A stretch of 64,000 nt of DNA from Streptomyces sp. MUM 2J (GTDB taxonomy: Bacteria; Actinomycetota; Actinomycetes; Streptomycetales; Streptomycetaceae), in contig NZ_JADWYM010000001.1 in the NCBI RefSeq assembly GCF_022414535.1, forward strand, positions 124,001 to 188,000. The letters are read 5' to 3'. The notes below the pieces were generated by a model that was given only the letters and a program-made list of their open reading frames with translations, made no database searches and was not told the DNA's origin. The stretch's first letter is position 1. Every line of letters starts with the position of its first letter. Below are positions 47,335 to 55,457 of the stretch, in pieces. A program made the translations under genes and the position numbers.

Positions 47335-47469
47335 GTGAGCGACCCGGACGGCAGCAGCCGGCCCGGGGCCGGTGCCACGGTCCGGCTCACCGGACTGCCC
47401 CGCCCCGGCAAGCCGACCGTCGCCCGCCCCCTCCCCGCCCGGCCGGCGGCCGGGGGCCGCCGTGTGGAG
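47335..47469 (+). pseudogene. Relic of adenylylsulfate kinase (cysC) N-terminus
   Basis: GTG at 47335 opens a frame reading SDPDGSSRPGAGATVRLTGL then PRPGKPTVARPLPARPAAGGRRVE, which aligns with the CysC start GATVWLTGLPSAGKTTVA followed by LAERLRAEGHRVE. The Walker A Gly-Lys-Thr is damaged (PGKPT) and similarity ends near 47469, where the frame runs through the antisense of the next gene. No kinase body follows, so this is a decayed fragment. It lies between PaaX and the convergent bifunctional oxygenase. Confidence 0.6.
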
Positions 47470-47484
47470 CCGGCGTGGTCCGGC

Positions 47485-49836
47485 TCAGCTCCGCAGGGTG
47501 AGTCGGGGCCTGGGGGCGTCGGTGCGGCCGGCCGGCGGAGGCCGGTTGCCCGCCCGGTACGGCGCCGGCCAGGGGGCGCCCGGCCCCTCGTAGCCCTGCT
47601 CGGCCGCGGCGTGCAGCGTCCACTGCGGGTCGTACAGGTGGGGGCGGGCCAGCGCGCACAGGTCGGCGCGTCCGGCGAGGATCAGGGAGTTGACGTCGTC
47701 CCAGGAGGAGATGGCGCCGACGGCGATCACCGGCACGCCCGCCTCGTGCCGGATCCGGTCGGCGAACGGCGTCTGGTACGACCGCCCGAACTCGGGCTGC
47801 TCGTCGGCCACGACCTGGCCGGTGGACACGTCGATGGCGTCGGCGCCGTGCGCGGCGAAGGCACGGGCGATCTCCACGGCGTCCTCGGCGGTCGTGCCGC
47901 CCGGAGCCCAGTCGGTGGCGGAGATGCGCACGGTCATGGGCCGTTCCGCGGGCCAGACGGCCCGTACGGCGTCGAAGACCTCCAGCGGGAACCGCAGCCG
48001 GTTCTCCAGCGGACCGCCGTAGGAGTCGGTGCGGTGGTTGGTCAGCGGGGAGAGGAAACCGGACAGCAGGTAGCCGTGCGCGCAGTGCAGTTCGAGCAGG
48101 TCGAAGCCGGCCCGGGCGGCGCGCCAGGCGGCGCCGGTGAACTGCTCGCGGAGGTCGGTCAGCTGGGCCCGGGACAGCTGCCGCGGGGTCTGGCTCCGCG
48201 AGGTGTAGGGCAGTGGGGATGCGGCGACGAGGGGCCAGTTGCCGTCCTCCAGCGGCTCGTCCATGCCCTCCCACATCAGCTTGGTCGAACCCTTGCGGCC
48301 CGAGTGGCCGAGCTGGACGCCGATCGCCGTGCCCGGGGACTGCGCGTGTACGAAGGCGGCGATCCGCTTCCAGGCCACGGTCTGCCGGCCGGTGTACAGG
48401 CCGGTGCAGCCCGGCGTGATCCGCCCCTCCTCGCTGACGCACACCATCTCGGTCATCACCAGGCCCGCGCCGCCCAGCGCGCGGGCGCCCAGGTGGACGA
48501 GGTGGAAGTCGCCGGGGACACCGTCGTGGGCGGAGTACATGTCCATGGGCGAGACGACGACGCGGTTGCGCAGGGTCAGGCCGCGCAGCCGGAACGGGGT
48601 GAACATGGGCGGGGTACCCGGCGGGCAGCCGAACTCCCGTTCCACGGCAGAGGTGAAGCGGGCGTCGCGTAGGCGGAGATTGTCGTGGGTGACCCGGCGG
48701 GAGCGGGTGAGCAGGTTGAAGGCGAACCGGCGGGGCGACTGGTCGAGGTGGAGCGCCAGGTTCTCGAACCACTCCAGGCTGGCGCGGGCGGCGCGCTGGG
48801 TGGAGGCGACGACCGGTCTGCGTTCCTCCTCGTACGCCGCGAGTGCCGTCGGCAGGTCCGGCTGCTCCTGGAGGCAGGCGGCGAGCGCGAGGGCGTCCTC
48901 GACGGCGAGCTTGGTGCCGGAGCCGATGGAGAAGTGGGCCGTGTGGGCGGCGTCGCCGAGCAGGACGACGTTGCCGTGCGACCAGCGCTCGTTGACCACC
49001 GTGCGGAAGCAGGTCCAGGCGGAGTTGTTGGAGCGGAGGGGACGTCCGCCGAGGGCGTCCGAGAAGATCTTGGCGCAGCGTTCGATCGACTCCTGGGGGT
49101 CCGGTGCGTCGAAGCCGGCGGCGCGCCACACCTCTTCGCGCATCTCGACGATCACGGTCGAGGCGTCGGCCGCGTAGGGGTATCCGTGCAGCTGCATCAC
49201 GCCGTGCTCGGTCTCGGCGATCTCGAAGCGGAAGGCGTCGAAGGCGAAGTCGGCGGCGAGCCAGATGTAGCGGCAGCGGTGGCCGGTCACCCGTGGCCGG
49301 AACTCGCGCGCGTAGGCCTCGCGGGTGGTGCTGTGCACGCCGTCCGCGGCGACGACGAGGTCGTGGGACCGCGCCAGCAGGTCCGGGTCGGGGGCGGCGG
49401 TGCGGAAGCGCAGGTCGACGCCGAGTGCGGTGCAGCGTGCGTGCAGGATCTCCAGGAGGCGCTTCCTGCCCAGTGCGGCGAAGCCGTGGCCGCCGGAGGT
49501 GTGGCGGGTGCCCCGGTGCACGATGTCGATGTCGTCCCAGCGGACGAAGTGCTCGGCCAGCGCTTCGTGGACGGCCGGGTCGGCGTGCTCGATGCCGCCG
49601 AGGGTCTCGTCCGACAGGACGACTCCGAAGCCGAAGGTGTCGTCGGGGGCGTTGCGTTCGTAGACGGTGATCTCGCGGGCGGGGTCGAGGCGCTTGAGCA
49701 GGACAGCGGCGTAGAGGCCGCCCGGGCCGCCGCCGACGACGGCCACCCGCAGGGGGCGTCCGGTCCTGTCCGGCGGCCGGGGGTCGTGGGCGGCCGGTCG
49801 CGCGGTTCCCCGCGCCGGGGGCGTCGGCACGGTCAC
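47485..49836 (-). CDS. Bifunctional aryl-CoA monooxygenase / old-yellow-enzyme reductase (salicylyl-CoA 5-hydroxylase or 2-aminobenzoyl-CoA monooxygenase/reductase)
   Basis: 783 residues. GTG (complement 49834-49836) overlaps the enoyl-CoA hydratase stop as GTGA, so translation is coupled. The first half is a flavin monooxygenase: VAVVGGGPGGLYAAVLLKR (residues 31-49), VVAADGVHSTTRE, VVLLGDAAHTAHFSIGSGTKLAVEDA. From about residue 411 a complete old-yellow-enzyme domain follows: MFTPFRLRGLTLRNRVVVSPM, HLVHLGARALGGAGLVMTEM, LELHCAHGYLLSGFLSPLTNHRTDSYGG, ARPHLYDP. This fusion is known from SdgC (salicylyl-CoA 5-hydroxylase) and from Azoarcus 2-aminobenzoyl-CoA monooxygenase/reductase. RidA and acyl-CoA dehydrogenase genes beside it favour the aminobenzoyl route. 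Confidence 0.92.
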   Translation of the reverse strand: MTVPTPPARGTARPAAHDPRPPDRTGRPLRVAVVGGGPGGLYAAVLLKRLDPAREITVYERNAPDDTFGFGVVLSDETLGGIEHADPAVHEALAEHFVRWDDIDIVHRGTRHTSGGHGFAALGRKRLLEILHARCTALGVDLRFRTAAPDPDLLARSHDLVVAADGVHSTTREAYAREFRPRVTGHRCRYIWLAADFAFDAFRFEIAETEHGVMQLHGYPYAADASTVIVEMREEVWRAAGFDAPDPQESIERCAKIFSDALGGRPLRSNNSAWTCFRTVVNERWSHGNVVLLGDAAHTAHFSIGSGTKLAVEDALALAACLQEQPDLPTALAAYEEERRPVVASTQRAARASLEWFENLALHLDQSPRRFAFNLLTRSRRVTHDNLRLRDARFTSAVEREFGCPPGTPPMFTPFRLRGLTLRNRVVVSPMDMYSAHDGVPGDFHLVHLGARALGGAGLVMTEMVCVSEEGRITPGCTGLYTGRQTVAWKRIAAFVHAQSPGTAIGVQLGHSGRKGSTKLMWEGMDEPLEDGNWPLVAASPLPYTSRSQTPRQLSRAQLTDLREQFTGAAWRAARAGFDLLELHCAHGYLLSGFLSPLTNHRTDSYGGPLENRLRFPLEVFDAVRAVWPAERPMTVRISATDWAPGGTTAEDAVEIARAFAAHGADAIDVSTGQVVADEQPEFGRSYQTPFADRIRHEAGVPVIAVGAISSWDDVNSLILAGRADLCALARPHLYDPQWTLHAAAEQGYEGPGAPWPAPYRAGNRPPPAGRTDAPRPRLTLRS

Positions 49837-50660
49837 CGCCCCCGCCACTTCGGGGGGCGCCGCTCGGTGAACGACGCATGGAACTCGGCGTAGTCCTCGC
49901 CGGTCATCAGCAGGGCCTGCGTGGAGGCGTCGAGTTCCACCGCCGTGGACAGGGGCATGTCCAGTTCGGCGGTGAGCAGGGCCTTGGTCTGGGCGTGGGC
50001 CAGGGCCGGGCCCTCGGCCAGCCGGCGGGCCAGCCGCCGGGCGGCCTCGTCGGCCCGGCCCTCCCCGGCCAGCTCGCTGATCAGCCCGATCCGCTCGGCC
50101 TCGGGGGCGCGAACCGGTTCGCCGAGCATCAGCAGGCGGGTGGCGTGACCGAGGCCGACGACCCGCGGCAGCAGGTAGGCCGCGCCCATGTCGCCGCCGG
50201 AGAGGCCGACGCGGGTGAAGAGGAACGCGAACCGGGCCGTGGGGTCGGCCACCCGGAAGTCCGCCGCCAGGGCGAGGACCGCTCCGGCGCCCGCGGCCAC
50301 GCCGTGCACGGCGGCGATCACCGGGAACGGGCACTCCCTCACCGCCCGGACGACCTGGCCGGTCATCCGGTTGAAGTCGAGGAGCGTGGCGGTGTCCATG
50401 GACAGGGTCGCGCCGATGATCTCGTCGACGTCCCCGCCGGAGCAGAAACCGCGTCCCTCGCCGGCCAGGACCAGGGCGCGTACGGACCGCTCGCGGGACA
50501 GTTCGGCGAGCAGGTCGCGCAGGTCGGCGTAGGCACCGAAGGTGAGCGCGTTGAGTCTGTCGGGGCGGGCCAGGGTGACGGTGGCGACACCGTCGGTGCG
50601 GTCCACGCGAAGGTGCTGCCAGTCGGAGGTGGGGGCGGCGGAACCGGTGAAGGGACTCAT
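49833..50660 (-). CDS. Enoyl-CoA hydratase/isomerase family protein
   Basis: 275 residues from ATG (complement 50658-50660), about nine nt after GGAGG. Crotonase fold: DGVATVTLARPDRLNALTFGAYADL, ALVLAGEGRGFCSGGDVDEIIG (oxyanion Gly), CPFPVIAAVHGVAAGAGAVLALAADFRVAD, FAFLFTRVGLSGGDMGAAYLLPRVVG. Both canonical hydratase Glu positions are changed (Val in GAGAV, Thr in LFTRVGL), while an Asp occurs in GGDMG; such variants catalyse other crotonase reactions. It is first in a two-gene unit with the bifunctional oxygenase and probably acts on a ring or opened-ring CoA intermediate. Confidence 0.9.
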   Translation of the reverse strand: MSPFTGSAAPTSDWQHLRVDRTDGVATVTLARPDRLNALTFGAYADLRDLLAELSRERSVRALVLAGEGRGFCSGGDVDEIIGATLSMDTATLLDFNRMTGQVVRAVRECPFPVIAAVHGVAAGAGAVLALAADFRVADPTARFAFLFTRVGLSGGDMGAAYLLPRVVGLGHATRLLMLGEPVRAPEAERIGLISELAGEGRADEAARRLARRLAEGPALAHAQTKALLTAELDMPLSTAVELDASTQALLMTGEDYAEFHASFTERRPPKWRGR

Positions 50661-50712
50661 CAGCAGGGTCCTCCCTCAAGCACGGTGACCCCTCGAAGTT
50701 ATCACTCATTTG

Positions 50713-50736
50713 TGACCGTCGTCAGGATGGCGACAC
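50713..50736. promoter_or_regulatory. Second TGACYGTCGTCA dyad, upstream of the enoyl-CoA hydratase gene
   Basis: TGACCGTCGTCA at 50713-50724, then GGATGGCGACAC. It matches the 44678 block at 19 of 24 positions. On the minus strand CTGACG overlaps it and GATAAC follows 16 nt later, a plausible -35/-10 pair. Confidence 0.6.
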
Positions 50737-50956
50737 ATACGGGGCGTGATCCGGTCGCCCCGGCACTGTCACGATGTGACCGGGATCCACCGGATCGTCG
50801 ACGGTCGGGTAACGGCGCGAAGGGCCGTGCGCGGCGGACCCGCCGGGCGGGTAGGCCGCTGGATGCCGGGGCGAGGGTCCCGGAGGGTGCCCGTCGGACG
50901 GCTCTGCCGGAGGGCGCCGTACCATTCGTACGGTTGAAAGCAGGACAGCCTGCGCC

Positions 50957-51409
50957 ATGAACGGACTCGCCTTGCACGAACGCCCCGCCCCCGCCGCCTC
51001 CTGGCGCATCGCGCTGCCGCACACCACTGCGGCCGTGCCGGTCGCCCGGGCGCTGGTCCGCACCGCACTGGCCGAGCTGGAGCACGGGGCCGACTGCCAC
51101 ACCGCCGAGCTGCTGACGGCGGAGCTGGTGGCCAACGCGGTGGAGCACACCTCGGGACGCTCGCCGATAGAGCTGGTCGTGGAGCTGCTGCCGAGCGGCT
51201 GCCAGGTCGAGGTGCACGACCCGGACCCGGCGCCGCCGGGCGGCCTGACGGTCCCGGCCGGACCGGCGCCCGACCCGTGGCAGGAGCACGGGCGCGGCCT
51301 GCTGCTGATCCGCACCCTGAGCTCGTCCTGCGGACACCGCCCCACCGGGTCCGGCAAGGCGGTGTGGTTCAGACTGCCTGTGGTTCCCGCTCAGCGGCGT
51401 CCGGTGTGA
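50957..51409 (+). CDS. ATP-binding protein of the anti-sigma-factor (RsbW-like) family
   Basis: 150 residues from ATG at 50957. Histidine-kinase-like ATPase with N box LTAELVANAVEHTS and G boxes VEVHDPDPAPPGG and WQEHGRGLLLIRTLSSSCGHRPTGSGKAVWFRL. Streptomyces encode dozens of such proteins; some act as anti-sigma kinases or bind anti-anti-sigma factors, but many are uncharacterised. It is cytosolic. Its last 41 bp overlap the 3' end of the convergent permease gene. Confidence 0.85.
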   Translation: MNGLALHERPAPAASWRIALPHTTAAVPVARALVRTALAELEHGADCHTAELLTAELVANAVEHTSGRSPIELVVELLPSGCQVEVHDPDPAPPGGLTVPAGPAPDPWQEHGRGLLLIRTLSSSCGHRPTGSGKAVWFRLPVVPAQRRPV

Positions 51410-52808
51410 CCTCGCCGGCCGTGCGGGCCAGCCGGGAGTTGCGGCGCCCGTAGGCCGCGTAGACGGCGAGGCCCGCCAGCAGGAACACCGCGAACTGGAC
51501 CCAGGCCGTCCGGCCGGTCTCGTACATCAGGTAGAGGCAGAAGCCGATGCCCAGCAGCGGCAGCGCCGGGTACAGCGGCACCCGGAACGTGCGCGGCAGT
51601 CCGGGCTCGCGGCGGCGCAGCGCGATGACGGCGACATTGACGACGGCCATGATCGCCAGGGTGCCGATGGTGCACAGGCCGACCACCGCGTCCAGCGAGG
51701 CGAAGGCGGCCGGGACGGCGAACACGCCGGCGACGACCAGGGTGCCGGCGACCGGGGTCGCGGTCCGCGGGGAGACCCGCTCGAAGACGCGCGGGATCAG
51801 TCCGTCGCGGGACATGGACATCAGGATGCGGGTCTGGCCGTACATGACGGCGAGCACCACGGAGGCGATGGCCACGACCGCGCCGAAGGCGATGACGCCG
51901 CCGCCGGCCGAGGAGCCCGTGACCAGGTTCACGACGTGGGACAGGGCGGCGGGCCGGCCGCCGACCGCCCCGGCACCGACCGCGCCGGTGGCGGCGAGGG
52001 CGACGGCGCAGTACAGCAGGGTGACGATGCCCATGCAGACGAGGATCGCGACGGGAACGTCCCGCCGCGGGTTCCTGGCCTCCTCACCGGCGGTGGTGAT
52101 GGCGTCGAAGCCGATGTAGGAGAAGAAGGCGGCCGTGGTGCCCGCTCCGATGCCGCCGAGGCCGGCCGGGGCGAAGGGGGTGAGGTTGCCGTCCCTGAAG
52201 GCGCTGAAGCCGATCGCGCAGAAGGCGAGCAGGATGACGAGCTTGATCACGGCCATCACGGCGGTCGCTCCGGCGCTCTCGCGCACCCCGCGCACCAGCA
52301 GCACGCAGCCCATGGCGATGACGATCACCGCGGGCAGGTTGACGAGGCCGCCGTCGCCGGGACCGGCGGACAGGGCGGCGGGCAGCTGCCATCCGGCAAG
52401 GCTGTGCAGCAGTTCGTTGACGTACTGGCTCCAGCCGACCGCGACGGCCGAGATCGAGACGCCGTACTCCAGCAGCAGGCACCAGCCGACCAGGAAGGCG
52501 GTGCTCTCCCCCAGGCCGGCGTAGGCGAAGGAGTACGACGACCCGGAGACCGGGATCGCCCCGCCCAGCTCGGCGAAGGAGAACGCGGTGAACACGCAGG
52601 TGATCGCGGCCAGGACGAAGGAGACGACGACGGCGGGCCCGGCCTGGGCGACGGAGTCGGACAGGCCGACGAAGATGCCGGTGCCGACGATCGCTCCGAC
52701 GCCGAAGCAGATCAGCTGGAACAGGCCCATGGTGCGGGCCAGGCCGTGGCCCTCACGGTCGGCGCCGGATTCGGCGACCAGCAGGGCCGGGGACTTGATG
52801 CGGGGCAT
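51369..52808 (-). CDS. APC family amino acid permease (arginine locus)
   Basis: 479 residues from ATG (complement 52806-52808); no clear ribosome site, and an in-frame upstream extension is Pro/Arg-rich. Twelve membrane segments; MGLFQLICFGVGAIVGTGIFVGLSDSVAQAGPA in the first, and FFSYIGFDAITTAGEEARNPRRDVP in the centre, the CAT-type APC signature. It shares the direction of argF and arcA and may act as the arginine uptake system or arginine/ornithine exchanger of this arginine deiminase locus, analogous to ArcD. Substrate not proven. Confidence 0.87.
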   Translation of the reverse strand: MPRIKSPALLVAESGADREGHGLARTMGLFQLICFGVGAIVGTGIFVGLSDSVAQAGPAVVVSFVLAAITCVFTAFSFAELGGAIPVSGSSYSFAYAGLGESTAFLVGWCLLLEYGVSISAVAVGWSQYVNELLHSLAGWQLPAALSAGPGDGGLVNLPAVIVIAMGCVLLVRGVRESAGATAVMAVIKLVILLAFCAIGFSAFRDGNLTPFAPAGLGGIGAGTTAAFFSYIGFDAITTAGEEARNPRRDVPVAILVCMGIVTLLYCAVALAATGAVGAGAVGGRPAALSHVVNLVTGSSAGGGVIAFGAVVAIASVVLAVMYGQTRILMSMSRDGLIPRVFERVSPRTATPVAGTLVVAGVFAVPAAFASLDAVVGLCTIGTLAIMAVVNVAVIALRRREPGLPRTFRVPLYPALPLLGIGFCLYLMYETGRTAWVQFAVFLLAGLAVYAAYGRRNSRLARTAGEVTPDAAEREPQAV

Positions 52809-52907
52809 GCGGGTGGTGCTCGATTCTGGGGGCGGATGCGCCCGGGTCGGGGCGCGCGGCTGCCTCGGAAGGGGTGGCTCCGGGCCGCCGGACAGCATAA
52901 GGCCTGA

Positions 52908-53915
52908 TCAGGCCAGTGTTGCCACCAAGATCGCTTTGATGGTGTGCAGCCGGTTCTCGGCCTCGTCGAAGACGACCGAGTGGACGGACTCGAAGACCTC
53001 GTCGGTCACTTCGAGGGCGTCCGGACCGTGCCGCCGGTGGACCTCGCGCCCCACCTCGGTACCCAGGTCGTGGAAGGCCGGCAGGCAGTGCAGGAACTTC
53101 ACGTCCGGGTTGCCGGTGGCGCGGAGCACGTCCATGGTCACGGCGTACGGCGCGAGGGCGGCGATGCGCTCGCCCCAGACCTCCTTGGGCTCGCCCATGG
53201 AGACCCACACGTCCGTGGCGACGAAGTCGGCGCCCGAGACGCCCTCGGCGACGTCCTCGGTGAGGGTGACGCGCGCGCCGCTCGCCTCGGCGAGTTCGCG
53301 GGCGGTGTCGACGATCTCCTGTGCGGGCCAGTAGGACTTCGGGGCGGCGATCCGCACGTCCATGCCGAGCAGGGCACCGGTGATCAGGTAGGAGTTGCCC
53401 ATGTTGAAGCGGGCGTCGCCGAGGTAGGCGAACGCGATCTCGGTCAGCGGCCTGGCGCAGTGCTCGGTCATGGTGAGCACGTCGGCGAGCATCTGGGTGG
53501 GGTGCCAGTCGTCGGTGAGGCCGTTGTAGACGGGCACACCCGCGTGTGCCGCCAGCTCCTCGACCTTCTCCTGACTGTCCCCGCGGTACTCGATGCCGTC
53601 GAACATCCGCCCCAGCACGCGCGCGGTGTCCCTGACCGACTCCTTGTGCCCGATCTGGGAGCCGGAGGGGTCCAGATAGGTGGTGTGGGCGCCCTGGTCG
53701 GCGGCGGCGACCTCGAACGCGCAGCGGGTGCGCGTCGAGGTCTTCTCGAAGATCAGGGCGATGTTCCTGCCGCGCAGGTGCGGCGTCTCCGTCCCGGCCT
53801 TCTTGGCCGCCTTCAGCTCCGCGGCCAGCTCGATCAGGCCGCGGAACTCCTCGGCGGTGAAGTCCAGCTCCTTGAGGAAGGGGCGGCCGGCGAGGGCGGT
53901 CGGGACTGTCGCCAT
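52908..53915 (-). CDS. argF: Ornithine carbamoyltransferase
   Basis: 335 residues from ATG (complement 53913-53915), six nt after GGAGCG. Carbamoyl-phosphate site [62 protein letters not shown], substrate loop DVWVSMGE, and [10 protein letters not shown] near the C-terminus. It interconverts ornithine + carbamoyl phosphate and citrulline + Pi. Next to arginine deiminase it may run in the catabolic direction as ArcB; no carbamate kinase (arcC) is in the window, so an anabolic role cannot be excluded. Confidence 0.95.
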   Translation of the reverse strand: MATVPTALAGRPFLKELDFTAEEFRGLIELAAELKAAKKAGTETPHLRGRNIALIFEKTSTRTRCAFEVAAADQGAHTTYLDPSGSQIGHKESVRDTARVLGRMFDGIEYRGDSQEKVEELAAHAGVPVYNGLTDDWHPTQMLADVLTMTEHCARPLTEIAFAYLGDARFNMGNSYLITGALLGMDVRIAAPKSYWPAQEIVDTARELAEASGARVTLTEDVAEGVSGADFVATDVWVSMGEPKEVWGERIAALAPYAVTMDVLRATGNPDVKFLHCLPAFHDLGTEVGREVHRRHGPDALEVTDEVFESVHSVVFDEAENRLHTIKAILVATLA

Positions 53916-53957
53916 GAGGGCGCTCCAGAGGGGACGGGGAACCACGGACCATGGAAG

Positions 53958-53986
53958 TCTATACGATACTCAGCATTTATATACAG
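53958..53986. promoter_or_regulatory. AT-rich operator/promoter candidate upstream of argF
   Basis: TCTATACGATACTCAGCATT then TATATACAG is an unusually AT-rich island in the 95-bp gap between arcA and argF. It could carry an argF promoter and weak ARG-box-like half-sites for ArgR; no perfect dyad was found. Confidence 0.35.
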
Positions 53987-54010
53987 CCACCGGTCCGGGC
54001 CGCCCACCCA

Positions 54011-55234
54011 CTACACCGGGTCCCGCTCGACCGGGCAGCTCATGCAGCGCGGCCCGCCCCGGCCGCGCCCCAGCTCGCTGCCCGGGATCTCGATCACCTC
54101 GACGCCCTGCTTGCGCAGATGCGTGTTGGTGGTGGAGTTGCGCTCGTAGGCGACGACGACACCCGGCTCGACGGCGAGGACGTTACAGCCGTCGTCCCAC
54201 TGCTCGCGCTCGGCGGCGTGCACGTCCTGGGTGGCGGTGAGCACCCGGATCTCGCTCAGCCCGAGCGCGGCGGCGATCGCCCGGTGCATGTGCTCCGGCG
54301 GATGGTCGGTGACCTTCAGCTCCTTGTCCCCCGAGCCCGGCTCGATGGTGTACGAGCGGAGCATGCCGAGCCCGGCGTACTGCGTGAAGACGTCACCGTC
54401 GACCTGGGTCATCACGGTGTCGAGGTGCATCAGGGCCCGCCGCTTGGGCATGTCCAGCGCGACGATGGTCCGGGCCGACCCGGCCGCGAACAGCTTGTGC
54501 GCGAGCATCTCGACGGCCTGCGGCGTGGTGCGCTCGCTCATGCCGATAAGGACGGCTCCGTTGCCGATGACGAGGACGTCCCCGCCCTCGATGGTGGAAG
54601 GGTAGTCGGCCTGCCCCTGCGACCAGACGTGGAAGGACTCCTCGCGGAAGAGGGGGTGATGGCGGTAGATCGCCTCGAAGTGGACGGTCTCGCGCTGACG
54701 GGCGGGCCAGCGCATCGCGTTGATGGAGACGCCGTCGTAGATCCAGGCGGAGGTGTCGCGGGTGAAGAGGTGGTTGGGCAGCGGGTCGAGGAGGAAGTCG
54801 TCCAGTTCCATGGCGTGGAAGCGGACGGAGACCGGCTCCGCGTGCACGTCCAGGAACTCCCGCTTGGTCATGCCGCCGACCAGCGCCTCGGCCAGCTCGC
54901 GGGCGGGCAGGGTCTCGAAGGCGGCGCGCAGGTGATCGGTGGCGAGGGGACCGTACTCCTTCTCGTCGAAGACGCGGTCCAGGACCAGCGTCCGGGCCAC
55001 CGGGATCTCCAGCGTCTCGGCGAGCAGGTCGCCGAAGAGGTGGACGGCGACCCCGCGGTCGCGCAGCACGTCCGCGAACCCGTCGTGCTCGGCGCGCGCC
55101 CGGCGCACCCACAGCACGTCGTCGAAGAGGAGGGTGTCCTTGTTGCTGGGGGTGAGCCTTTTGAGCTCGAGATCGGGCCGGTGCAGGATCACGCGGCGCA
55201 GCCGCCCGGCCTCGGAGTCGACATGGAATCCCAT
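54011..55234 (-). CDS. arcA: Arginine deiminase
   Basis: 407 residues, ATG start at complement 55232-55234. ADI fold: [98 protein letters not shown], and C-terminal [12 protein letters not shown] with nucleophile C400. It hydrolyses arginine to citrulline and ammonia. The argF and permease genes lie downstream in the same direction, making an arcA-argF-permease unit. Confidence 0.95.
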   Translation of the reverse strand: MGFHVDSEAGRLRRVILHRPDLELKRLTPSNKDTLLFDDVLWVRRARAEHDGFADVLRDRGVAVHLFGDLLAETLEIPVARTLVLDRVFDEKEYGPLATDHLRAAFETLPARELAEALVGGMTKREFLDVHAEPVSVRFHAMELDDFLLDPLPNHLFTRDTSAWIYDGVSINAMRWPARQRETVHFEAIYRHHPLFREESFHVWSQGQADYPSTIEGGDVLVIGNGAVLIGMSERTTPQAVEMLAHKLFAAGSARTIVALDMPKRRALMHLDTVMTQVDGDVFTQYAGLGMLRSYTIEPGSGDKELKVTDHPPEHMHRAIAAALGLSEIRVLTATQDVHAAEREQWDDGCNVLAVEPGVVVAYERNSTTNTHLRKQGVEVIEIPGSELGRGRGGPRCMSCPVERDPV

Positions 55235-55421
55235 GCCTCCATCCTGGCCACCGACGGCCGTCTTGACCCGTCACTCGCACGTTTCTCCGGTCATTTGTTC
55301 TCGTCCCTATGACGAGAACGGGGTGGCTCACTCCGCCCCGAAGACCGTGGTGCGCCTGCGCCGCCGCGGTACCGCAGGGGCACCACGGCGGGAAGCGGGA
55401 GGGGCGCCCGGGGCCGAAGGA

Positions 55422-55456
55422 CGGCGGGGTGCCGTCGGGCCCCGGGCACCCCGCCG
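55422..55456 (-). terminator. 12-bp stem terminator of the pnkp-hen1 unit
   Basis: CGGCGGGGTGCC (55422-55433) and GGCACCCCGCCG (55445-55456), immediately beyond the Pnkp stop on the minus strand and 188 bp before the arcA start. Confidence 0.7.
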
Positions 55457-55457
55457 G

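Noticed and set aside
43378..50660. Cluster considered as simple salicylate-to-gentisate degradation
   Set aside because: No gentisate 1,2-dioxygenase, isomerase or thioesterase nearby, while RidA, acyl-CoA dehydrogenase and crotonase favour the aminobenzoyl-CoA route; not excluded outright.
49837..50709. 1074-codon frame joining the oxygenase to an upstream extension
   Set aside because: The extension is a shifted shadow of the enoyl-CoA hydratase gene; a GTGA overlap marks the real start.
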